From Platanthera guangdongensis (taxonomy: Eukaryota > Streptophyta > Magnoliopsida > Asparagales > Orchidaceae): DNA of 64,000 nucleotides. Where the stretch lies: contig CM077158.1 in assembly GCA_039583875.1 (NCBI GenBank), positions 237,142,453 to 237,206,452 on the forward strand. Reading direction: 5' to 3'. A model generated the notes under the pieces. That model searched no databases and was not told the DNA's origin. It worked only from the letters and a program-made list of their open reading frames with translations. Below, piece by piece: positions 57,621 through 64,000 of the stretch (positions within the stretch are counted from its first letter, which is position 1; every line of letters begins with the position of its first letter). The position numbers and the translations under genes were made by a program.

Positions 57621-57921
57621 TGTAACGACTCCATCTGTTCACGTAGCATATAATAGAAGGTCCGGCCGGGGCCTCACACCATATGCCACAGAACAGACAG
57701 CGAAGTCACGGTTAGCATCAGAGTTAGCATCAGAGTTGGGCAGGACACGCCCTCTGACACGCCCGTGTCGCAGGGCGTGTTCGCTCTCGAGAACTTCGTC
57801 GAGTGCATTTCATCGAGCACTCGACAGGCTGCTCAACCGAGTAGGACACGGCTTGTGACACGCCCGTGTCCCAGGCCCTGTTGCCCAACCTGGACCCAAA
57901 TTTGGGATTTGGGGTATTACA
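57621..57921. repeat. Solo LTR (301 bp)
   Basis: Begins TGTAACGA and ends GTATTACA, with a perfect target duplication ACTAC (57616-57620, 57922-57926). Inside, GACACGCCCGTGTC occurs twice, a palindromic motif common in Tekay-type LTRs. Probably left by LTR-LTR recombination. Confidence 0.75.
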
Positions 57922-57929
57922 ACTACCAC

Positions 57930-59280
57930 GCACGCGATTAGCGCACCCAATTCACCGTGCGGCCCGCACACGGATCCCACTTCGCGCGTCACCCAAGCAA
58001 CCTCACGAGACACGCCACTGATGCCCCCAACGTCGGGCGGTCCATGGTCGGCTGGCCGCGCTAGAAAAAGTGTCGCCCGCCCCACCAAAGCAGTCATCAG
58101 TGCCCCGCAAGCGGCCGGCCCCGCCAAGGCCGGCACCGGACGCCTGGGCCTACAGCCTTTCCCTGGCCGGTGTCGAGCGCCCCACACATAGTCGTACTCT
58201 GTCGGGGAGCGAGGCGCCGAGTGGCCGGGGCGGCGTCGGACGCCCCATGCTCGGCCATCCCAGGTCAGGGCGACGTCGGGCGGCCCTCTCCCGGCCGTCC
58301 TAGGATGGGACGGCATCGAGCATCCCACCCCCATCTGCCCTAGGTGGGACGGCGTCGGGCACTATGCACTTGATCGGCCTCGAAGGAGACGGTGTCGAGC
58401 GGCCCGCATCGTGGCCGCCCCTCCCCGCGGTTGCGCCCTCTCTTATCGCGGCGGGCCGCAACCCCTCTTCCTCCGACGATGGTTGTCCGTCGGCGTACTT
58501 GCCGCCTGCTCATAATAGGCCTCTGTTGCCTCCCAATCACCCAATCATGATCACCGGCGGCCGTTACATGAGTAATCACCTACGTAACCACCCATTAACC
58601 ACTAAGGTTAGTGGAAAATATTATTTATTAATTAATGGCCTACGTATAGCCATTGTCGTCGTAATCATATACCCCTCAAATCTACATGAGATATAGTCTA
58701 CAAATAGTAGTTTTGGGTGGTTATGGTGTGCGGATAGGTGTGTAACCATCATAACCACCTCTGTAGCCTATAAAAAGCCTTCAGTACCCCCTTCATTTCT
58801 AACTTCTCTCATCTTAACTTTCGTCTTCCTCAGGTTGGGCTCTGCCAAAATTCTCCTATGAGCCTCCCCCACCAGTCGAGCCGCCGGAGAATTTGTCTCA
58901 GACCACGACGCTATTAAGAAGGTGTTCGACGCGCCACTCTAGAGAGCTCCTAAGCACAGTGCCACCCAAGCCACCACCAGCACATCTCAGCAAGCTCTGC
59001 CACGAAGTTTGCCTGCCAAGCAGCGTTCGAGAATGCTCGTCTCCATCCAAGCATAGAAAAATAATCATCTTCGGGTGAGATGGTCTGTCGCCCACCAAGA
59101 ACTCTATAATCTCTCATCTCACTATTTTAATGAGGAGCGGTCGGTCGCCCTCGGTTCTCAGCACAATATGTAAACATCTACCAATAGTGAAGTTTGACTA
59201 GCACCGTACTGGTCACGTGGGTTTTGGCCTCATTCCCCTCAATGAGAATAAATTTTCATTTTGGACCAACCCATTGGTAA
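57930..59280. other. GC-rich unclassified repeat with an LTR-like TATA region
   Basis: 57930-58500 is rich in CGGCGTCGGGC-like phrases. CTATAAAAAGCC near 58769 with a pyrimidine-rich follow-up looks like an LTR promoter, but I cannot set ends. No reading frame is convincing. Confidence 0.35.
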
Positions 59281-59309
59281 GATTAGGTATCCACCATTGT
59301 CATGTGGAC

Positions 59310-60100
59310 ATGGCTATGCGCGCCCCCGCGCGCCCGCTCGCCCACACGCCCCCACGCACCCCCGCGCGCTCGCTCGCCCGCACGCCCCCGGACACCCCTG
59401 CGCTCATGAATAGTCGTGCTTGCCCACTCATGCAGCCCTGACCGTGTGTGGTTCTGGTAGCCCGAGCTCGTATGCACGACCCTAGCCATATGTGCGTCTA
59501 GTCGCGCACACCCGCGCCCGATTGTGTGTCCAACCTTGGCTGCATGCACACTTGCACGCGGACAAGTCCGCATTCCCCACTTTTTCAGGGAACCTCAATG
59601 CGTGCCCTTATAGATCCATCACATTTCGCTTTCTAAGGCGCAAGCACTCTGCATGCTCACAATCTCTCTGTGTTAATTACACTCTCAGAATGCCTCTACC
59701 CTCATTGCTCCCTCAAAATGTATTTTCTTTAACTGTGTGATCACTACGATCACTGCGCGCTCACAACATCTCTACGCACACTGCACGCTCACTGCGTCTT
59801 GGCGCTAGCTGAGCACTAAGAAATCCTCAGTGCTAGCTACGCGTTGAGAATGCATATGCGCTCACTGTGCACTCACAACATACCTACATTAACTACGTGC
59901 TCACAATGCTAATTGCGCTCTCAAAATGCCTCAACGATCAATGCGCTCACAACAGCCAAATTACGTAGCTCTGAATGATGTCGCCCGTTGAATGATTTTG
60001 CATGTCAAATGATTCGGCGAGCTAAAAGTTGTTGCCTGCCAAATAATGTCGTTCGTCGAATGATGCCTCCCATCAAATGAGCTAGGGTGCCTGACGAATG
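59310..60100. repeat. Low-complexity sequence
   Basis: 59320-59400 is a run of GCGCCCCCGCGCGC / CGCTCGCCC. 59690-59950 has irregular repeats of GCTCACAA and CTCAAAATGC. 59975-60085 has several copies of AATGATGTCGCCC-like sequence at about 20-25-bp spacing. Confidence 0.5.
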
Positions 60101-60203
60101 ACATCCACCCGAATATGGACAATCAGACGGAAAGAACCAGCCACACGATGGAAGATATGTTGATAATGTGTGACTCGAATTCGGTAAGAAATGGGAAGAT
60201 CAC

Positions 60204-60736
60204 TGTTGGAACCAAGAAAATTAGCTCCTACATTTGGACCAAGGGAGTGACAGGAGCTTACTAATTTAGTTGTCACCTCACGGGAGACTTGGCAAGAAAA
60301 AAGTAGCGTGTAAAAGAATAGTTCTGGACTGCCTACAAACATGACCTGCGTACTGCAGCGAGCAGGTCCCGCCATACACACAGAAGTCTATAGGAACTTC
60401 CTCTCCTGAAGCCATTGCTGAGCTCAGCACAAGGGAGGTGCATACTGAACTAGCCCTCATATGGGGGGTCAAGGGGTTCCTCCAACTTGTGCCTCGGGGT
60501 CCTATTTATTGGCAAACTTCAATCCAGGGGCATAACAATCTTTATGGACTACAAGAGCTTGTTGGGCACGTAGTCGCCTAGAATGTTGAGATCTCCTCGC
60601 AGTTGTCTGGAATGGTGTGATCGCCTCACAATTGGTATGGCGAGGTCGCCTCGTGAGGCCTACTCACCTGACTGGCTCGAGTTTCCCCTCTCTTTAGGGG
60701 CAAATTGGGCTGGACTCCTCAAATTGGGGTTGTACA
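60204..60736 (-). repeat. LTR of a second Tat-like element
   Basis: Begins TGTTGGAA and ends TTGTACA, followed by CAATCTCTGCTTCTTTGC, close to the LTR end and polypurine tract of the Tat element at 1230-1262. GGGGTCCTATTTATTGG (near 60497) matches the TATA region of that LTR. Confidence 0.65.
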
Positions 60737-61052
60737 CAATCTCTGCTTCTTTGCAAGCTCGCCAGAGGTTGGAAAGAAATCACTCAATCCCAATTTGGCG
60801 AGTGGCTGAAAGGTTGACACCTCTCAGGCCATTCGTTAAACGAGCGAGCTCCACTGGGGGTGGAATATGAAAGGTCAACACCTCTCAAGCCCTTTGCTAA
60901 ACGAACGAGCTCAACTTGGGGTGGAAGAAGAAAGGTCGACACCTCTCGGGCCCTTCACTAAACGAGCGAGCTTAATTGGCGAAGGAAGAAGAACGGTTGA
61001 TACCTCTCAAGCCCTTCGCTAAACAAGTGAGCTCAACAAGAGGTGGATTGTA
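60737..61052 (-). repeat. Tat-like 3' region with ~69-bp tandem repeats (four copies)
   Basis: GGT-GACACCTCTCA and AAACGAGCGAGCTC alternate with a GGGGTGGAA-like part from about 60812 to 61050. The repeat has no likeness to the 147-bp or 160-bp repeats of the first Tat element. The rest of the element is missing. Confidence 0.65.
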
Positions 61053-61360
61053 AGGACTCCCTTTCAAAAACCATAGGGAATCCTTGTGCCCGGGGCGAGC
61101 GTCCCCCAAAAGGGTTGTGTGTCCGAAGAGGTGTCACCCTCTTACTTGACCCATGACCTAATTGGAGGAATGTTCGGCCTGTGAGGCTATGCATCATAAT
61201 AAAACATTCACAGATAATAAAATATTTATTTATGCGGAAGCAATTCATCACAGGATAGTTCAGCAGGAACGATAAATAACCATAATGAAAAACCCACGGA
61301 GGGGTACAATGTCCAATAGTAATAATGTCTAAGTCATAAAATAACCAAAGCAAAAAAGTG
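61053..61360. repeat. Possible Tekay-like LTR end
   Basis: TGTAAGGACTCCC at 61059, then TTTATGCGGAAGCAATTCATCAC near 61230, resemble the TGTAACACCCC start and GCGGAAGTAAAAATTCAAC of the LTRs at 29166 and 36424. No right end found. Confidence 0.35.
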
Positions 61361-61684
61361 TTGGGTATTGTATCCACATTAACACAGATTTGATGAAGTC
61401 ACCCTTGAACTAAGATGAATTAAGTTGTATTTGATGCTTTGGTTGAGTTATGTGTTTGCAGGATTCTAATGCCAAGTGTAGATCAATGTCAGTCTATAAT
61501 GGGTCACTAAACACAGGACCGTACAATGTAATCCCTCATTATGTGATCCAAGGTATTGACTCATGTGTAGCCTCTCTATTGGGATACACTTCATACTCAA
61601 AACCTAGGACTAATTGGAAAAGACTTAATGTTGGTTTCACCAAAGAAGAAGAGATTTTTATTAAGAGAATTTATTAAGTATTTT
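61361..61684. other. No gene recognised
   Basis: A 75-codon open frame (61450-61677), just after a TTTGCAG splice-acceptor-like sequence, matches nothing I know; it could be an exon of the downstream gene. Confidence 0.3.
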
Positions 61685-62190
61685 ACTCGAGTAAATGTAT
61701 ACCTACTCGAGTGAATTGCTTAGTTTATACTCGAGTAATAATCGTTATACTCGAGTAAGGAAGTTAGAACTCGAGTAGTCAAGTAATAGCTCTCGAGTAG
61801 CTAAGTTAACTACTCGAGTAGATTTCGTCTCATTCTCGAGTTTACAAGATTTCTTCTCCAGATATTTTATAAGTAACCTACTTGAGTAGTCATATAAATA
61901 CTCGAGTAGTTTGAACCTTTTATGTCGAGTTACAGAAATCTGGGTCACGTGTATTTTTCTCCTCACTCGAGTAGTCTAAGTCATGTACTCGAGTAGTTCA
62001 TCTATTACTCGAGTAGTCTATGTTTTATACTCGAGTAACTATGTTTTCTTCCTCGGATTTTTCTAAGTCTATTACTCGAGTGGCTATTTCCATATACTCG
62101 AGTAGTTCTTATTCACTCAGTAGTTCATTTCACCTACGCGAGTAACCCTGGATTCTATTCCGAGAATCATTATTCTAAGTCCCGACTGAG
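61685..62190. repeat. Array of the palindrome ACTCGAGT at about 21-bp spacing
   Basis: Exact or nearly exact copies start at 61685, 61705, 61729, 61749, 61769, 61791, 61812, 61834, 61880, 61900, 61923, 61965, 61987, 62007, 62029, 62074 and 62096, with further decayed ones to 62180. Most steps are 20-24 bp; the ~45-bp steps contain a decayed copy. The spacers differ. The array runs into the N gap at 62199. Confidence 0.9.
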
Positions 62191-62198
62191 TAGTTCCT

Positions 62199-62698
62199 NN
62201 NNNNNNNNNNNNNNNNNNNNNNNNNNNNNNNNNNNNNNNNNNNNNNNNNNNNNNNNNNNNNNNNNNNNNNNNNNNNNNNNNNNNNNNNNNNNNNNNNNNN
62301 NNNNNNNNNNNNNNNNNNNNNNNNNNNNNNNNNNNNNNNNNNNNNNNNNNNNNNNNNNNNNNNNNNNNNNNNNNNNNNNNNNNNNNNNNNNNNNNNNNNN
62401 NNNNNNNNNNNNNNNNNNNNNNNNNNNNNNNNNNNNNNNNNNNNNNNNNNNNNNNNNNNNNNNNNNNNNNNNNNNNNNNNNNNNNNNNNNNNNNNNNNNN
62501 NNNNNNNNNNNNNNNNNNNNNNNNNNNNNNNNNNNNNNNNNNNNNNNNNNNNNNNNNNNNNNNNNNNNNNNNNNNNNNNNNNNNNNNNNNNNNNNNNNNN
62601 NNNNNNNNNNNNNNNNNNNNNNNNNNNNNNNNNNNNNNNNNNNNNNNNNNNNNNNNNNNNNNNNNNNNNNNNNNNNNNNNNNNNNNNNNNNNNNNNNN
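62199..62698. other. Assembly gap, 500 N
   Basis: Exactly 500 N, a placeholder of unknown true size between the palindrome array and the FAR1-like sequence. Confidence 0.99.
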
Positions 62699-63734
62699 CG
62701 CCAAACAATTTGGTTATCAACAATATGGAACCGTAGAGAACATTGGTGCCAGTATTTTTAAAGGATGTATTTGTTGCTGGAATGACTTCTAGTGGAAGAA
62801 GTGAGAGTATAAATGCTTTTTTTGATAGCTACGTAAACTCAAATACATCCTTAATGGATTTCATCAAGCAATATGAAAATGCCTTGAATGCACGTCGAAA
62901 ATCAGAGTTAGATGAAGATTTCACTACTATGAATTCAAAGCCCTGTTTAATAACACAACTTTCTATTGAGGACAATGCAACTACATATTATACTCGTAAT
63001 ATGTTCAAATTAGTGCAGATTGAAATCAAAAAAAGCATTGGTTGTTGACATGATAAAATCAGTAAGATTGAAAATGTTACAACCTACAAGGTTGGAGAGG
63101 CAACAGAAGAAAAAAATGGATGGTGCACTGTACTTCATGAAGATTCTAATTTGTTAAATATAAATTGTGATTGTTCCAAATTTGCTACAGATGGTTACCT
63201 ATGCAAGCACATTTTCCATATTATGGTCAAAAAACGTGTGCACGAAATTCCAACGCATTATGTTTTGAAAAGATGGACTATCAATGCAAGACATGTGCTA
63301 TCGTTTGGAGCAGGTTCAAGAGATATGGCTGATCAGAATGTTACACCACTTATGAAATGGACTCTTAGAGAACTTGCAATACAAGTTGCAGAAAAAAGCT
63401 CTGAAGCATTGGACACATATATGGATTTATATTATGAACTGAAACAAAGACAAAATGATTTGAGTATTATACAATCTCAAAATTTGTTATTTTACCTTAT
63501 AGTCAAATTGGGTCTTTTACTGCTTTTTCAGAAATGCCTCACATATCCATTCGTGATCCATTAAAAGTGAAAACTAAAGGGCGTCCAAAATTGGCTTCAC
63601 GAATAATTGCCGGTATCGAAACTTCTCAAGCTAGCGCCAAACAACGCACATGTGGATCTTGTGGTGAAAAAGACCATTATGTCACTACATGTCCTAACAA
63701 AAAATTGGTTAGTATGGATGTTGGTAACAAGTGA
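62699..63734 (+). pseudogene. FAR1/FHY3-related (FRS-type) protein, C-terminal part, probably a pseudogene
   Basis: After the gap, WNRREHW precedes FLKDVFVAGMTSSGRSESIN and a SYVNSNTSLMDFIKQYE block, which match the end of the MULE transposase-like domain of FAR1-related proteins. A SWIM zinc finger follows (CDC ... CKH, about 63166-63210). The end has a GRPKLASRI stretch and a CCHC knuckle, CGSCGEKDHYVTTC, near 63650-63695. FAR1/FHY3 proteins are transposase-derived transcription factors in light signalling. One frameshift near 62745 and an in-frame TGA at 63046 break it. The jump near 63490-63531 may be a short intron (GTTATT ... TTTTTCAG) or another frameshift. The N-terminal half is not in the window. 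It could also be a MULE transposase relic. Confidence 0.75.
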
Positions 63735-64000
63735 CAGAATATCTTCTATTTATGCGCCAAAAAATCGGTCAGTATGATTGTATCTTTGAATCTGTAGCTG
63801 TCATCTTCCCAATTTTTTTCCAATACTCTTTAACTCCTGTATTGTGATGATGATTGCAACAGAAAAATTAGGTGCTAGGAGAGGATGATTTCATGGAGTT
63901 TCCTGACTCACTGTACTTCTAGGGAGCAGATGATTTCATCGGCTGGGATTCCATTTCTCAACAAGGAGAAGGGAATATTGATCATTTGAACCAGAGAAGT
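63735..64000 (+). other. 3' flank of the FAR1-like sequence
   Basis: No further coding similarity seen. CCAATTTTTTTCCAATACTC and similar AT-rich stretches could be 3' untranslated sequence. Confidence 0.4.

Noticed and set aside
59310..59420. GC-rich stretch as a CpG-island promoter
   Set aside because: It is simple repetition of GCGC and CCCC runs with no gene beside it.
61685..62190. CRISPR-like array of short palindromes and varied spacers
   Set aside because: This is plant nuclear DNA; the repeat is only 8-10 bp, the spacers are ~12 bp, and no cas genes are near.

Overview
This is nuclear DNA of a land plant, most likely an angiosperm with a large, repeat-rich genome. The evidence is an intron-split receptor-like cytoplasmic kinase gene, a FAR1/FHY3-type sequence, tRNA-derived SINEs including one of the Au type, and nested Ty1/copia and Ty3/gypsy elements whose primer sites match plant initiator tRNA-Met. 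The species cannot be told from the sequence. There is a 500-base run of N at 62199-62698.

Layout. 1-14218: a cluster of inverted SINE copies, one of them split by a complete 13.3 kb Ty3/gypsy element of the Tat type (524-13834, minus strand, 5-bp target duplication with one mismatch). Between pol and its 3' LTR this element carries two tandem-repeat arrays and two spliced transcription units on the opposite strand. 14220-15146: relic ending in a 151-bp LTR. 15472-20994: complete but decayed copia element with LTRs of only 93 and 96 bp. 21714-27308: an old gypsy LTR split by a young copia element (21758-27055). 27310-43831: a stack of related old gypsy remnants, into which are inserted a 9.45 kb Tekay/Del-like chromovirus (29166-38615, minus), two very small LTR elements of the TRIM type (40046-40362 and 40721-41242) and a 2.1 kb non-autonomous LTR element (41532-43650). 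43831-44790: antisense copia relic.

45856-52451 (minus strand): exons 3, 2 and 1 of a PBL34/35/36-like RLCK-VII kinase gene, with clean splice sites and reading phase. The exons for the rest of the kinase domain are not found in the remaining 45.8 kb on the 3' side. Either intron 3 is very long and filled with the transposons above, or the gene is cut short. Intron 1 (5.5 kb) holds an Au-like SINE, an inverted SINE pair, a gypsy LTR with a hairpin MITE, and a ~135-bp tandem array close to exon 1.

52.5-61.4 kb is intergenic: foldback repeats, a Helitron-like element (53841-55205), a gypsy LTR inverted relative to the one in intron 1, a solo LTR with a perfect target duplication, and a fragment of a second Tat-like element. 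61685-62190 is an array of the palindrome ACTCGAGT at ~21-bp spacing, running into the gap. 62699-63734 is the 3' part of a FAR1/FRS-like gene, apparently a pseudogene.

The only host genes supported are the kinase and the FAR1-like sequence. Most of the rest is transposon sequence, and the nesting gives a relative order of insertion: gypsy relics first, then the TRIMs, Tekay and copia elements.
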